Shown here one piece after another: positions 9,098-18,061 of a DNA stretch of 64,000 nucleotides (position 1 is the stretch's first letter; every line of letters begins with the position of its first letter). Source of the stretch: Brevundimonas fontaquae (GTDB lineage Bacteria > Pseudomonadota > Alphaproteobacteria > Caulobacterales > Caulobacteraceae); assembly GCF_017086445.1 (NCBI RefSeq), contig NZ_CP070968.1, positions 3,224,001-3,288,000 of the forward strand, read 5' to 3'. Both the position numbers and the translations under genes were made by a program. A model generated the notes under the pieces. That model was not told where the DNA came from, did no database searches, and was given only the letters and a program-made list of their open reading frames with translations.

Positions 9098-9837
9098 GCC
9101 GCCTTCGCGCCCTGCCTGATCCCGACCATCTGCCGGCGCTCGATCCGGCCTATCTTTCGGATACGCCCGCACAGGGCCTGGGTCCGGGCGATCCCGCGCC
9201 GCGCATCCTGCTGCTCTACGGCTCCCTGCGCGAGCGGTCCTTCTCGCGCCTGTGCGTCGAGGAGGCGGCGCGGCTGCTGCAGGTCATGGGGTGCGAGACG
9301 CGCATCTTCGATCCGTCCGACCTGCCCCTGACCGATCAGGTCGCGGGCGACGACCATCCGGCCGTCCACGCCCTGCGCGAGCACGCCATGTGGTCCGAAG
9401 GCATGGTCTGGTGCAGCCCGGAACGCCATGGCCAGATCTCGGCGATCATGAAGCTTCAGATCGACCACCTGCCGCTGAACATGGGCGGGATGCGACCGAC
9501 GCAGGGGCGCACCCTGGCGGTGATGCAGGTCTCGGGCGGGTCCCAGAGCTTCAACGCCGTCAACACCCTGCGCCTGCTCGGCCGCTGGATGCGGATGATC
9601 ACCATCCCCAACCAATCCAGCGTCGCCAAGGCCTTCATGGAGTTCGACGACGCAGGCCGCATGAAGCCGTCGGCCTATTACGACCGGATCGTCGACGTGA
9701 TGGAGGAGTTGGTGCGATTCACGGTCCTCACCCGGCCCCATGCCGCGCAGCTCGTGGATCGCTACTCCGAGCGAAAGGCGCAAGGTGCGCCGATCGATCC
9801 GTCCAAGGACCTGTCCGCCATCGCCGTCAGGCCCTAG
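9094..9837 (+). CDS. arsH: ArsH NADPH-dependent FMN reductase
   Basis: Flavodoxin-fold reductase of the ArsH family, 247 aa, found in ars operons. Characterised members oxidise trivalent organoarsenicals or act as NADPH:FMN/quinone reductases. The FMN-binding loop is [14 protein letters not shown] (about 41-54). Other conserved blocks are [22 protein letters not shown] and [21 protein letters not shown]. It begins inside the arsC stop (ATGA) and ends three bases before the convergent thioesterase gene, so it closes the operon. Confidence 0.96.
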   Translation: MSRLRALPDPDHLPALDPAYLSDTPAQGLGPGDPAPRILLLYGSLRERSFSRLCVEEAARLLQVMGCETRIFDPSDLPLTDQVAGDDHPAVHALREHAMWSEGMVWCSPERHGQISAIMKLQIDHLPLNMGGMRPTQGRTLAVMQVSGGSQSFNAVNTLRLLGRWMRMITIPNQSSVAKAFMEFDDAGRMKPSAYYDRIVDVMEELVRFTVLTRPHAAQLVDRYSERKAQGAPIDPSKDLSAIAVRP

Positions 9838-9840
9838 CCC

Positions 9841-10275
9841 TCACCCCGCGCGAAGGTTCTCCACCACGCTCCTCAGCCGCGCCGGCAACGGCTTGGGCCG
9901 GCGGGTTTCGGCGTCGACATAGACGTGGACGAAATGGCCGATGGCGGCGGGGACGTCGACGCTGCGCTTGAAGACCGCAAAACCGTAGGTGACGCTGGAG
10001 GTGCCGATCGCATCGACCTTGATCCCGACCTCGATCACATCGGGGAACTTCAGCGACGAGGTGTAGCGACAGCCCGAATCCACCACCAGGCCGATCGATT
10101 CCGTCAGCGCATTGGCGATCAGCAGATGGGCGTTCACCGCCGAATCGACGAACTCATAGAATTTGGCGTTGTTGATATGGCCGTACTGATCGTTGTCGGC
10201 CCAGCGGGTGGAGACCATGTGAAAGGCCTTGTAGGTCGCCCGTTGCGCCAGCGCGCCCTCGTCTCGTTTCGGCAT
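9841..10275 (-). CDS. Hot-dog fold acyl-CoA thioesterase
   Basis: Thioesterase of the 4-hydroxybenzoyl-CoA thioesterase/YbgC-FadM type, 144 aa, expected to hydrolyse an acyl-CoA in the cytoplasm. The signature RWADNDQYGHINNAKFYEFVDSA carries the catalytic Asp and the Gly-His-Asn turn. Further features are the beta-strand SSVTYGFAVFK and the typical late segment AIGHFVHVYVD followed by PKPLPARLRSVVE. It is a single gene convergent with arsH. The ATG at 10275 gives a normal N-terminus. Substrate cannot be read from the sequence. Confidence 0.88.
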   Translation of the reverse strand: MPKRDEGALAQRATYKAFHMVSTRWADNDQYGHINNAKFYEFVDSAVNAHLLIANALTESIGLVVDSGCRYTSSLKFPDVIEVGIKVDAIGTSSVTYGFAVFKRSVDVPAAIGHFVHVYVDAETRRPKPLPARLRSVVENLRAG

Positions 10276-10420
10276 CGTCGTCTCCCTCGGCGACGCGAAC
10301 CGTCGCTCTCGATCCCGACGCTCTAGCTTGGACGACGTTAGGTCAAGCGACTATCGGTAACAGTCTGATCACGAACGCGCTCAAGAAGCGGCCGACCGCG
10401 TCGGCGGCGTTAGCACAAGA

Positions 10421-11563
10421 ATGAGCTTGACCATGACCCTGACGACCCGCGCCGCCGTCCTGTCTGACAGGGGCGCCGCCCGCCCCTACGCCGACAGCCG
10501 CCCCCTGTCGGTCCAGACCGTGACGCTGGACCCGCCCGGCCCCGGCGAGGTCCTGGTCGCGATCAAGGCGGCGGGCCTGTGCCACTCGGACCTGTCGGTC
10601 ATCAACGGCGACCGGCCCCGTCCCCTGCCCATGGCCCTGGGGCACGAGGCGGCGGGCGTGGTGGAGGCGCTGGGGGACGGCGTCATCGATCTGGCCATCG
10701 GCGATCACGTCGTCATGGTCTTCATGCCGTCGTGCGGCCACTGCAATCCGTGCGCCGGCGGCCGTCCCGCCCTGTGCGAGCCCGGCGCCGCCGCGAACGG
10801 CCGGGGCGAGCTTCTGTCCGGCGCCCGGCGCGTCTTCCGCGAGGGCGAGCCCGTCAACCACCACCTGGGCTGCTCCGCCTTCGCCGAGCGGGCCGTCGTC
10901 TCGCGCCGCTCCCTGGTCAAGATCGATCCCGACCTGTCCTTCGAGGAGGCGGCCCTGTTCGGCTGCGCCGTCCTGACCGGCGTCGGGGCCGTGGTGAACA
11001 CCGCCGGCGTCAAGGCGGGCCAGAGCGTCGTCGTCATCGGCCTGGGCGGCGTGGGCCTGGCCAGCGTGCTGGGCGCCCTGGCTTCGGGCGCCAGCCCCGT
11101 CGTCGCCGTCGACCTGTCCGAGGACAAGCTGGCCCTGGCCCGCACCCTTGGCGCGGTCGAGACCGTCAACGCCGCCGACCCCGATGCGGTCGATCAGGTC
11201 CGCGCCCTGACGAACGGCGGCGCCGACTTCGCCTTCGAAATGGCCGGCTCGGTCCGGGCGCTGGAGGCGGCGTGGAAGATGACCCGGCGCGGCGGAACCA
11301 CCGTCACCGCCGGCCTGCCGCCGCCCGATGCGGCCCTTGCCGTCAATGTCGTCTCCCTGGTCGGCGAGGAGCGCACGCTGAAGGGTTCCTACATCGGAAC
11401 CTGCGTCCCCAGCCGCGACATCCCCCGCTACGTCGCCCTGTATCGCCAGGGCCGCCTGCCGGTGGATCGCCTGATGAGCGGCGTCATTCCCCTGGACGAC
11501 ATCAACGCCGGCTTCGACCGCCTGCACGCCGGCGAGGTGGTGCGGCTGATCGTCAGACCCTGA
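10421..11563 (+). CDS. Zinc-dependent alcohol dehydrogenase
   Basis: Medium-chain dehydrogenase/reductase, 380 aa, oxidising an alcohol with NAD. Catalytic zinc ligands are Cys54 (GLCHSD) and His75-Glu76 (LGHEAAG), with a cysteine in the FGCAVLTG segment. The structural zinc lobe has Cys105, Cys108, Cys111 and Cys119. The Rossmann motif is VVVIGLGGVGLAS. The sequence is most like class III and aryl/long-chain alcohol dehydrogenases, but it lacks a clear glutathione-dependent formaldehyde dehydrogenase signature. ATG at 10421 or 10433 could be the start; both are in frame. It stands alone between a divergent thioesterase and the next gene. Confidence 0.92.
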   Translation: MSLTMTLTTRAAVLSDRGAARPYADSRPLSVQTVTLDPPGPGEVLVAIKAAGLCHSDLSVINGDRPRPLPMALGHEAAGVVEALGDGVIDLAIGDHVVMVFMPSCGHCNPCAGGRPALCEPGAAANGRGELLSGARRVFREGEPVNHHLGCSAFAERAVVSRRSLVKIDPDLSFEEAALFGCAVLTGVGAVVNTAGVKAGQSVVVIGLGGVGLASVLGALASGASPVVAVDLSEDKLALARTLGAVETVNAADPDAVDQVRALTNGGADFAFEMAGSVRALEAAWKMTRRGGTTVTAGLPPPDAALAVNVVSLVGEERTLKGSYIGTCVPSRDIPRYVALYRQGRLPVDRLMSGVIPLDDINAGFDRLHAGEVVRLIVRP

Positions 11564-11642
11564 CGACACTGTAATCCTGCCGCCCGGTTTCGGCCGCAAA
11601 TCCGCAGACCAATGTCCGCTCAAGCTTCAGCGGAGATCACCC

Positions 11643-12248
11643 ATGCGCCCGTCTCGCCTGTCCTGCGCCGCCGCGATGTCGGCCATCGCCCTCGCCTTCG
11701 CCGTCCCGGCCCTGGCGCAGGAGACCTCGCCGCAAAACAACGCGGAAATGGCCGCCATCTTCGCCGCCGACCAGGCCGTGCGTCAGAATCTGGCGCCCGA
11801 CTTCTTCAAGGATCGCGCGCGCATGACCGAAATGATCACGGGCGACGCCGCGCGCCGGGTCCAGACGCGCGCCCTGCTGGACGCCGGGGCGCTCCAGACC
11901 GGCGAGGACTACCGCGCCGCCGCCTTTGTCTTCCAGCACGGCTCCACGCCCGAGGATTATCTGCTGGCCCATAGCCTGGCCGTCGCCGCCGTCGCCAAGG
12001 GCTCGCCCGAAGGCGCCTGGATCGCCGCCGCCACCCTCGACCGCTATCTGCAGATGACCGAAAAGCCGCAAATCTACGGCACCCAGACCCGCAAAACCCG
12101 CGACGCCCCGGCCACCCTCGATCCCTACGACCGCGCCCTGATCCCCGACAGCCTGCGCACCGTCTTCGGCGTCCCGCCCCAGTCGGAACAGGACGCCCGT
12201 CTAGCGGCCGTCAACGCCGCGGCGGAGGCCGCGGCGTCCAAGCCCTGA
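11643..12248 (+). CDS. Exported protein resembling DUF6624 family
   Basis: A 201-aa protein with a signal peptide (about 1-25, ending PALAQE), so probably periplasmic. The mature part has AAFVFQHGSTPEDYLLAHSLA, ATLDRYLQMTEKPQIYGTQ and RTVFGVPP. This motif set is one I associate with the DUF6624 family of unknown function. The protein is mostly helical with an alanine-rich end. It converges on the S9 peptidase gene, with four bases between the stops. The ATG at 11643 lies after a plausible purine-rich site in GGAGATCACCC. Function is unknown. Confidence 0.75.
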   Translation: MRPSRLSCAAAMSAIALAFAVPALAQETSPQNNAEMAAIFAADQAVRQNLAPDFFKDRARMTEMITGDAARRVQTRALLDAGALQTGEDYRAAAFVFQHGSTPEDYLLAHSLAVAAVAKGSPEGAWIAAATLDRYLQMTEKPQIYGTQTRKTRDAPATLDPYDRALIPDSLRTVFGVPPQSEQDARLAAVNAAAEAAASKP

Positions 12249-12252
12249 TCGC

Positions 12253-14721
12253 TCAGTTCGCGGCTGGCTTCGGCGGGGCGTTCTTCACATACTGGTCCAG
12301 CCAGCGGGTCATCTCCCACAGGGTGTGGCCCACGGATTCCCGCGCGCGGTATCCATGCGCCTCCAGCGGCAGGGTGACGTAACGCGCCGTCGCCCCCAGC
12401 CCCTTCAGCGCCGCATAGAAGCGCTCGGACTGCACCGGGAAGGTGCCCGAGTTGTCGTCCGCCTCGCCGTGGATCAGCAGGATCGGCTCGTTCAGCTTGT
12501 TCGCATAGGTGAAGGGCGACATCTCGGTATAGATCTCGGTCGCCTCCCAATAGTTGCGCTGCTCGGACTGGAAGCCGAACGGCGTCAGGGTGCGGTTATA
12601 GGCCCCCGACCGCGCGATCCCGGTGCGGAACAGATCGCTGTGCGCCAGCAGGTTCGCGGTCATGAAGGCGCCGTAGCTGTGGCCGCCGACCGCGATCCGG
12701 TCGCGGTCCGCCACGCCCATGCCGACCACGGCGTCGACCGCGGCCTTCGCATCGGCGACCAGCTGCTCGACATAGGTGTCGTTCGGCTCGGCCCCGTCCT
12801 TGCCGATGATGGGCATGGAGGGGTTGTCGAAGATCGCGTAGCCCTGCGTCAGCAGGAACAGGTGGCTGGACCCGCCGGGCCGCACAAAGCGGTTCTGCAC
12901 GTCCACCGTCTGGCCCGCCACCGCCGCATCGGTGAACTCGGCCGGATAGGCCCACATCAGCAGCGGCAGCGGCCCGTCGCGATCCTTGTCGTAGCCGGCC
13001 GGCAGATACAGCGTCCCCGACAGTTTGACCCCGTCGGCCCGCTCATAGGTCACCAGCTGCCGCGTCGCCTCGGCCAGCTGCGGCGCCGGATCGGGGAAGT
13101 TGGTCAGCCGCGTCGTCTGGCCCGTCGTCAGATCACGGATCTGCAGGTTGGGCGGATCCAGCCGCGTCTCGCGCTGCGTCACCACCCGCTTGCCGTCCGC
13201 ATCCAGGAAGCCGACCACGGCCTCGTAGTCCGTATTGGCCGAGGTCCACAGCCGTTCGCTGCGTCCCGTCGCCGGGTCCATCGCGGCCAGGAACGGGAAC
13301 TCGCCCTGCGGCGTGGCGCCGGCGCCTGACATCAGGATGCGCCCCTGCGGATCGAAGCGGATCACCGACCGGCCCTGCGCATTCGGCTGGGTCACCGGCT
13401 GGCCCGGATTGTCGTAGCGCGCCTGATAGTTCCGCTCCAGCAGCACCCGGCCCTCGCCCGGATTGGACGGATCCACCACGAAGCGCGTCTCATGCCGGGT
13501 GTTGAACCAGCGACTATTGACGATGGCCAGGTCGTCCCGGCCCCAGACGACGCCGCCAAACCGTTCCTTCAGGTCGATCAGCTTCACGGGCTCGGCCGTG
13601 AACGGCGCGGCCTGCATGAAGACCCGGTCCCGGAACTCGGCCGCCTTGCGGATGTCCCCGCCGTCCAGCGCCTCCACCCAGGTCAGGGTCGCCGGCGCAT
13701 CGGCCCGCCATTCGACCGAGCGCGGCCCCGGCGCCACGGCGTCGAAGGCGGTCGGCACATCGTCCCTCAGCGGCAGGTCGGCGACCGTGCGCACCACGCG
13801 ACCGTTCATATCCGTCACCACGATCTCAGTCGGGAACAGGTCGTCCGGCACGACATAGCTATACGGCCGCTTGGCGATCTCATGCAGGATGTATTTGCCG
13901 TCCGGCGACACCGAACTGTCCAGATAGACCGCCGGCGCCCCGATCGTCCGTGCACGGCCGTTCAGCGGAACCAGGGTCAGCTGCGATGTGAAATAATGGT
14001 CGAACAGGGCCTCGTCGCCGGGGTTCGACAACAGGTCCTGATAGGTCCGCACCGGCGCGACCCGCCCGGCCGTCTCCTCGATGTTCGGCCCCGTGGGTGC
14101 GGCCGTCACGTCCGGCGCCGGACCGCGCCCCGCCGGGACCGCCTCGACCAGCAGGCCCGAACTGTCGGGCAGCCACTCATAACCCGTCCCGCCCGTCATA
14201 TTGACCACCGGATCGGTCAGCTTCCTCGCCCGCGCCGAGGCCACGTCCACCACCCACAGCTCCAGCCCCGTCGGCCGGTCCAGCACGAAGGCCAGCGACT
14301 TGGCGTCCGGCGAGAACCGCGGCGCCGTGAACCGCGCGCCATCGGGCAAGGCCACGACGCGAGGTTGCCCCCCATCCACCGCCTGCAGGCTCAGACCCGT
14401 CAGCCACGCCACCCGGCTTTCGGCCGCGCCATTATTCCTCGGATTGATCCGCGTCCCCGCCAGCCGCAGCATCGGCTCGGCAAGGGCCTTGATGCTGGGC
14501 AGGTTGGACCGATCCATCAGCACCAGCGTCCGCCGATCCGGGCTCAGCATCGACGACGGCGTCGGCTTGGCGTCCAGGATGTCCGCGATCGGCGCCGGCG
14601 GCTGCTGATAGACCATCGGCCCCGCAGCCGGCGCCGCGTTCTGGGCTAACGCCCCACCCGCCACGCCGCTCAGCAGCACCGCCGCCAGAACCAGCCCAAC
14701 CCCACGTCCACGCATCATCAT
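12253..14721 (-). CDS. Exported prolyl-oligopeptidase family (S9) serine peptidase
   Basis: Peptidase of 822 aa with an N-terminal signal peptide (hydrophobic stretch after MMMRGRG, ending GALAQN). A beta-propeller-like region spans about 40-560, with repeated strand segments such as FSPDAKSLAFVLD and VSPDGKYILHEI. The C-terminal alpha/beta hydrolase domain carries Ser682 in GGHSYGAFM, Asp755 in HGEADDNSG and His789 in EAHGYRARES, a full S9 triad. It probably degrades peptides in the periplasm. The first of three consecutive ATG codons (14721) is chosen, since upstream only a TTG is available. It is monocistronic. Confidence 0.93.
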   Translation of the reverse strand: MMMRGRGVGLVLAAVLLSGVAGGALAQNAAPAAGPMVYQQPPAPIADILDAKPTPSSMLSPDRRTLVLMDRSNLPSIKALAEPMLRLAGTRINPRNNGAAESRVAWLTGLSLQAVDGGQPRVVALPDGARFTAPRFSPDAKSLAFVLDRPTGLELWVVDVASARARKLTDPVVNMTGGTGYEWLPDSSGLLVEAVPAGRGPAPDVTAAPTGPNIEETAGRVAPVRTYQDLLSNPGDEALFDHYFTSQLTLVPLNGRARTIGAPAVYLDSSVSPDGKYILHEIAKRPYSYVVPDDLFPTEIVVTDMNGRVVRTVADLPLRDDVPTAFDAVAPGPRSVEWRADAPATLTWVEALDGGDIRKAAEFRDRVFMQAAPFTAEPVKLIDLKERFGGVVWGRDDLAIVNSRWFNTRHETRFVVDPSNPGEGRVLLERNYQARYDNPGQPVTQPNAQGRSVIRFDPQGRILMSGAGATPQGEFPFLAAMDPATGRSERLWTSANTDYEAVVGFLDADGKRVVTQRETRLDPPNLQIRDLTTGQTTRLTNFPDPAPQLAEATRQLVTYERADGVKLSGTLYLPAGYDKDRDGPLPLLMWAYPAEFTDAAVAGQTVDVQNRFVRPGGSSHLFLLTQGYAIFDNPSMPIIGKDGAEPNDTYVEQLVADAKAAVDAVVGMGVADRDRIAVGGHSYGAFMTANLLAHSDLFRTGIARSGAYNRTLTPFGFQSEQRNYWEATEIYTEMSPFTYANKLNEPILLIHGEADDNSGTFPVQSERFYAALKGLGATARYVTLPLEAHGYRARESVGHTLWEMTRWLDQYVKNAPPKPAAN

Positions 14722-14880
14722 CGTCTGAAGTCCCCACAAATCCCGAACCCAAGACCTACCCCCGCCCGCACGCCGACGCCAACCTGTTTTGGCGTTACAG
14801 TGTCACATGGCCGCTGATCTCACTTCTGTCCGCTCATCCCCGCTTTCGCGCGCATGCAGAGAGGACTGACGCCCTCAAAT

Positions 14881-15000
14881 CGTCATTCCGGGACCTCGCG
14901 CAGCGAGGAACCCAGGACCAGCGCCTCGCTATGGAAACAGCAGGCATCCAGCTCCCACTCCTGGCTTCCGGGTTCGTCCTTCGGACGCCCCGGAATGACG
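14881..15000. repeat. 120-base inverted-repeat element
   Basis: Terminal arms CGTCATTCCGGG (14881-14892) and CCCGGAATGACG (14989-15000) are perfect complements. The interior holds further complementary pieces (GAACCC near 14908 against GGGTTC near 14970). It sits directly after the rbsK stop codon, so its transcript would form a long hairpin that could end or protect the rbsK message. The motif resembles dispersed palindromic units of other alphaproteobacteria. Confidence 0.75.
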
Positions 15001-15003
15001 ACT

Positions 15004-15849
15004 TTAGAGGGCCAGCAGCGCCTCCACCTGATCGCGCTCCGGCGCCGACGGCTGCGCGCCCGGGCGGGTCGCGGCAAAGGCTCCGGCGGCGCAGGCGAAG
15101 CGCAGCGCCTCGGCCGGGTCCATGCCTTCCAGCAAAGCGACGGTGATGGCGGCGACGAAGGCGTCGCCTGCGCCCGTTGCATCCACCGCCTCGACGGCCG
15201 GCGGGGTCGCCCAGGCCATTTCGACGCCGCGCTGATACATGGCCGCGCCCCGTGCGCCCTTGGTGACGACCACCCGTCCCCCGCCCCGGTGCAGGCCGTC
15301 GCCATAGAAGGCCGCCTCGGTCTCGTTGACGACGATCAGGTCGGCGCGGCGCAGCAGCAGTTCCGACACCGGCGCGGCGGGCGCCAGATTGGCGCAGACG
15401 AAGCCTGTCGCCCGGCCCACCGCCGCCTCGACCGTCTCGATCGGCAGCTCCAGTTGCACGATCAGCGCGCCCTCGATCCGCTGCGGCAGCTGTTCAGGGG
15501 TGACCATGTGGTTGGCGCCGGCCGCGACCACGATCTGGTTCTCGCCGGTCGGATCGACGGCGATCAAAGCCACCCCCGTCGGGGCCGCCACATCGACCTC
15601 CACACCCGCCAGATCGACGCCCAGATCCTCCATCAGGGCCAGGGCCTCGCCGGCCATGGCGTCGTTCCCAACCCGGCCGATCAGACAGACCTCGGCCCCC
15701 AGCTTCTCGGCCGCCAGCGCCTGGTTGGCGCCCTTGCCGCCGGGATGCCGCGCCAGGGTCGCCCCCGTCACCGTCTCGCCCGGCGCCGGCAGCTGGGGCG
15801 CGGTGGCGACCAGATCCAGGTTGATCGAGCCGACGACGGTGATCCTCAT
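15004..15849 (-). CDS. rbsK: Ribokinase
   Basis: PfkB-family sugar kinase of 281 aa that phosphorylates ribose to ribose 5-phosphate. The N-terminal ribokinase signature is VVGSINLDLV, with the substrate-binding segment HPGGKGANQALAAEKLGA and the phosphate/catalytic motif VDATGAGDAF. The start overlaps the stop of the nucleoside hydrolase gene by four bases (ATGA). That pairing makes metabolic sense: the hydrolase frees ribose from nucleosides and this kinase traps it for the pentose phosphate pathway. There is no ribose transporter in the window. Confidence 0.93.
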   Translation of the reverse strand: MRITVVGSINLDLVATAPQLPAPGETVTGATLARHPGGKGANQALAAEKLGAEVCLIGRVGNDAMAGEALALMEDLGVDLAGVEVDVAAPTGVALIAVDPTGENQIVVAAGANHMVTPEQLPQRIEGALIVQLELPIETVEAAVGRATGFVCANLAPAAPVSELLLRRADLIVVNETEAAFYGDGLHRGGGRVVVTKGARGAAMYQRGVEMAWATPPAVEAVDATGAGDAFVAAITVALLEGMDPAEALRFACAAGAFAATRPGAQPSAPERDQVEALLAL

Positions 15850-16826
15850 GCGCCGGCCTCCAGCGCCTCAGCCTCCAGAGTTTGGGCCTTCAGCTTGGCG
15901 ACGATCAGATCGAACACCCCTTGCGCGTCCGCCGCGACCGCCCAGCGATGCCGCGCCGTCGCCGGATCGATCCGGAACTCGACCGCCGTATGCCCGCGCG
16001 TCAGGTCCGAACCCGTCTCCACCTCGATCCGGCAGGGCTTCGTCTCGAACAGATCGGGCTTGATCAGCCAGGCGATGGGACAGGGGTCATGCAAGGGGGC
16101 GCCCCAATCGAAAGTGGGCCAGCCCACGATCTCGCGCTCCACCCGCTGCGAGAACCGCAGCGTTGACGCCGCCGCCCGCGCGGCCTCGCTGTCGATGGAC
16201 TCTATCGCCACGATCCGGGCCTCGGTGGCGCGCACCTGATGGGTCGCATCCAGGCCGAAGGCGACCACCTGACACCCCGATCCGAACACCACCGCCGCCG
16301 CATCCGGATCGGCCCAGATGTTGAACTCGGCGGATGCGGTGACATTGCCGCCTTCCGACCGCGCCCCGCCCATGACGACCACCGGCCCCAGCCGCTCGGC
16401 CAGCCGCCGCTCACGCCGCATCGCCAGCGCCAGATTGGTCATCGGCCCCAGGACGGCGATGGCGACCGAGCCTTCGGGCCGGCTCATCACCAGATCGACG
16501 ATGGCGTTCGCGGCCGGCCCGTCGCCGACGATCCCCGTCGGTTCGAACGGCTCCAGATCACCCAGACCCTCGACGCCGTGAAACGCGCCCGCCCCCGCCG
16601 GAGGACGTTTCAGCGGCCGCTCGGCTCCGCCGAAAACCGGCACGTCCTCGCGCCCGGCGATCTGGCGGATGATCCGCGCATTGCGCTGGGTCTTGGCGCC
16701 GGGGACATTGCCCCCGACCGTGGTGACGGCCAGCAGCTCCAGCTCGGGCGCGGCGAAGGCCAGAAACAGCGCCACGGCGTCATCCACGCCGGGGTCGCAA
16801 TCGATGATCAGGGACTGAATAGACAC
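15846..16826 (-). CDS. Inosine/uridine-preferring nucleoside hydrolase
   Basis: Hydrolase of the IU-NH family that cleaves the N-glycosidic bond of ribonucleosides, giving base and ribose. It has 326 aa. The calcium-binding signature DCDPGVDDA starts at residue 9, and NIWADPDAA and TNLALAMRRE match the family. Substrate preference within the family is not evident. It is the first gene of a two-gene unit with rbsK (four-base overlap). The ATG is 49 bases from the end of the racemase gene upstream on the same strand, so a longer operon from 17975 is possible. Confidence 0.94.
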   Translation of the reverse strand: MSIQSLIIDCDPGVDDAVALFLAFAAPELELLAVTTVGGNVPGAKTQRNARIIRQIAGREDVPVFGGAERPLKRPPAGAGAFHGVEGLGDLEPFEPTGIVGDGPAANAIVDLVMSRPEGSVAIAVLGPMTNLALAMRRERRLAERLGPVVVMGGARSEGGNVTASAEFNIWADPDAAAVVFGSGCQVVAFGLDATHQVRATEARIVAIESIDSEAARAAASTLRFSQRVEREIVGWPTFDWGAPLHDPCPIAWLIKPDLFETKPCRIEVETGSDLTRGHTAVEFRIDPATARHRWAVAADAQGVFDLIVAKLKAQTLEAEALEAGA

Positions 16827-16875
16827 CGCCCATGACTAGGCAGGCCGGCCGCGCGGAGCAAGCCGCAACCGCGCC

Positions 16876-17553
16876 TCAGCCCCGACACGCCTTCACACAC
16901 GCTTGGGCCAGCACCTCCGCCGAATCCGTCAGGGGCGCGGCGGCGTCTTCGGCGCGCAGCAGCAGCGGAACCTCGGTGCATCCGGCGATCAGCCCATGCG
17001 CGCCCGCGTCCGCCAGGGCCTGCGCCAGCCGCGACATCCCTGCCCGCGCCGTCTCGCCGACATCGCCGCGCTTGACCCCATAGACCAGGCCCATGAAGGC
17101 CTCGCGGTCCGCGCCCTCCAGCAGCACCGTCTCGACCCCGCGCGCCGCCAGCGCCTGCGTATAAAGCCGCTCGCCCCCCGGCGTCGCCAGCACCCCGATC
17201 CGCCCCACGCCAGACGCGACCGCCGCGTCCGCCGTCGCCGCGATCATGTCGATGAAGTTCAGGCCCCGCGCCTCGCACGCCGCGCGTATCCCGCCCGCCT
17301 GTCCATGGGCGGTGTTGCAGGGCATGGCGATCACCTCGGCCCCCGCCGCCGCCAGCCCCTCGGCCATCCGCCCCAGCACCACCTCGGCCTCGCCCGGCCG
17401 GGTGTTGCGATCGGGAACCTGGGGGTTCAGGTCCATAACCACCCGGATGTGATCGGCGTCGCCTTCCGCCGGCGTCAGCGCCTGCACCCGCGCCAGAAAC
17501 GCCACCGTCGCGGCCGGTCCCATGCCGCCGATGACGCCCAGAATTTTGCTCAT
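16876..17553 (-). CDS. Aspartate/glutamate racemase family protein
   Basis: PLP-independent amino-acid racemase of the Asp/Glu/hydantoin racemase superfamily (RacD/YgeA-like), 225 aa. The N-terminal loop is GVIGGMGPAATVAFL. The two catalytic cysteines are Cys79 in MPCNTAH and Cys192 in AGCTEVPLL. It likely interconverts L- and D-aspartate, but YgeA-type enzymes act broadly on other amino acids, so the substrate is open. Its start overlaps the stop of the HxlR regulator gene by four bases (ATGA), so it is probably co-transcribed with and controlled by that regulator. Confidence 0.92.
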   Translation of the reverse strand: MSKILGVIGGMGPAATVAFLARVQALTPAEGDADHIRVVMDLNPQVPDRNTRPGEAEVVLGRMAEGLAAAGAEVIAMPCNTAHGQAGGIRAACEARGLNFIDMIAATADAAVASGVGRIGVLATPGGERLYTQALAARGVETVLLEGADREAFMGLVYGVKRGDVGETARAGMSRLAQALADAGAHGLIAGCTEVPLLLRAEDAAAPLTDSAEVLAQACVKACRG

Positions 17554-17975
17554 GCGGCGGCGCCCTTGCCGTTCGACGGATCCCGCTGGGCGAACAGGCG
17601 CGTCACCTCGGCCATGTTCTCCGTCCCCCATGTGCATAGCGGCACCAGCGCCTGGGCCAGACTGACCCCCAGCGGCGTCAGCCCATAATCCACCCGCGGC
17701 GGCACCTCCTTGTAGTCGGTGCGCATGATCAGACCATCGGCTTCCAGCTCCTTCAGATGCTGGATCAGCACCTTGTCGCTGACGTCGCGTATCGCGCGAC
17801 GCAGCGCGCCGTACCGGGTGGGACCGTCCTGCGCCAGGAAATAGAGGATCAACGGCTTCCACTTGCCGGACACGATCCGAAGTGTGGCGTCCAGCCCGCA
17901 GGTGAAGCCCGGCAAGGTCGGTGTGCAAACCGAGGTCGAGGGCGAGGCGGCGCTTTCGAGATCATCGCGTAACAT
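17550..17975 (-). CDS. HxlR-family transcriptional regulator
   Basis: MarR-like winged-helix protein of the HxlR family, 141 aa. Family members often sense electrophiles or oxidants through a conserved cysteine near the N-terminus. The sequence CGLDATLRIVSGKWKPLILYFLAQ contains that cysteine and the family signature, followed by RYGALRRAIRDVSDKVLIQHLKELEADGLI (recognition helix) and the wing. It faces the SDR gene across an 86-base region with a dyad, a usual arrangement for autoregulation plus control of the divergent gene. Confidence 0.93.
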   Translation of the reverse strand: MLRDDLESAASPSTSVCTPTLPGFTCGLDATLRIVSGKWKPLILYFLAQDGPTRYGALRRAIRDVSDKVLIQHLKELEADGLIMRTDYKEVPPRVDYGLTPLGVSLAQALVPLCTWGTENMAEVTRLFAQRDPSNGKGAAA

Positions 17976-17978
17976 TTT

Positions 17979-18010
17979 TCGACACTTACCAAATGGTGCA
18001 TACTTGTCGA
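17979..18010. promoter_or_regulatory. Putative HxlR operator between regulator and SDR gene
   Basis: TCGACA (17979-17984) and TGTCGA (18005-18010) are perfect complements around a 20-base spacer that itself contains loosely symmetrical ACTTACC/GCATACT. It lies in the divergent region, four bases upstream of the regulator ATG, so binding would affect both genes. Confidence 0.55.
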
Positions 18011-18061
18011 TAGGTGGGCGGATCGTCAGCTCAGTGCAACCTCATTGAAGGAGAGCACATC

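Noticed and set aside
14722..14739. Start of the S9 peptidase at TTG 14739
   Set aside because: Three ATG codons directly before the signal peptide make the ATG at 14721 far more likely.
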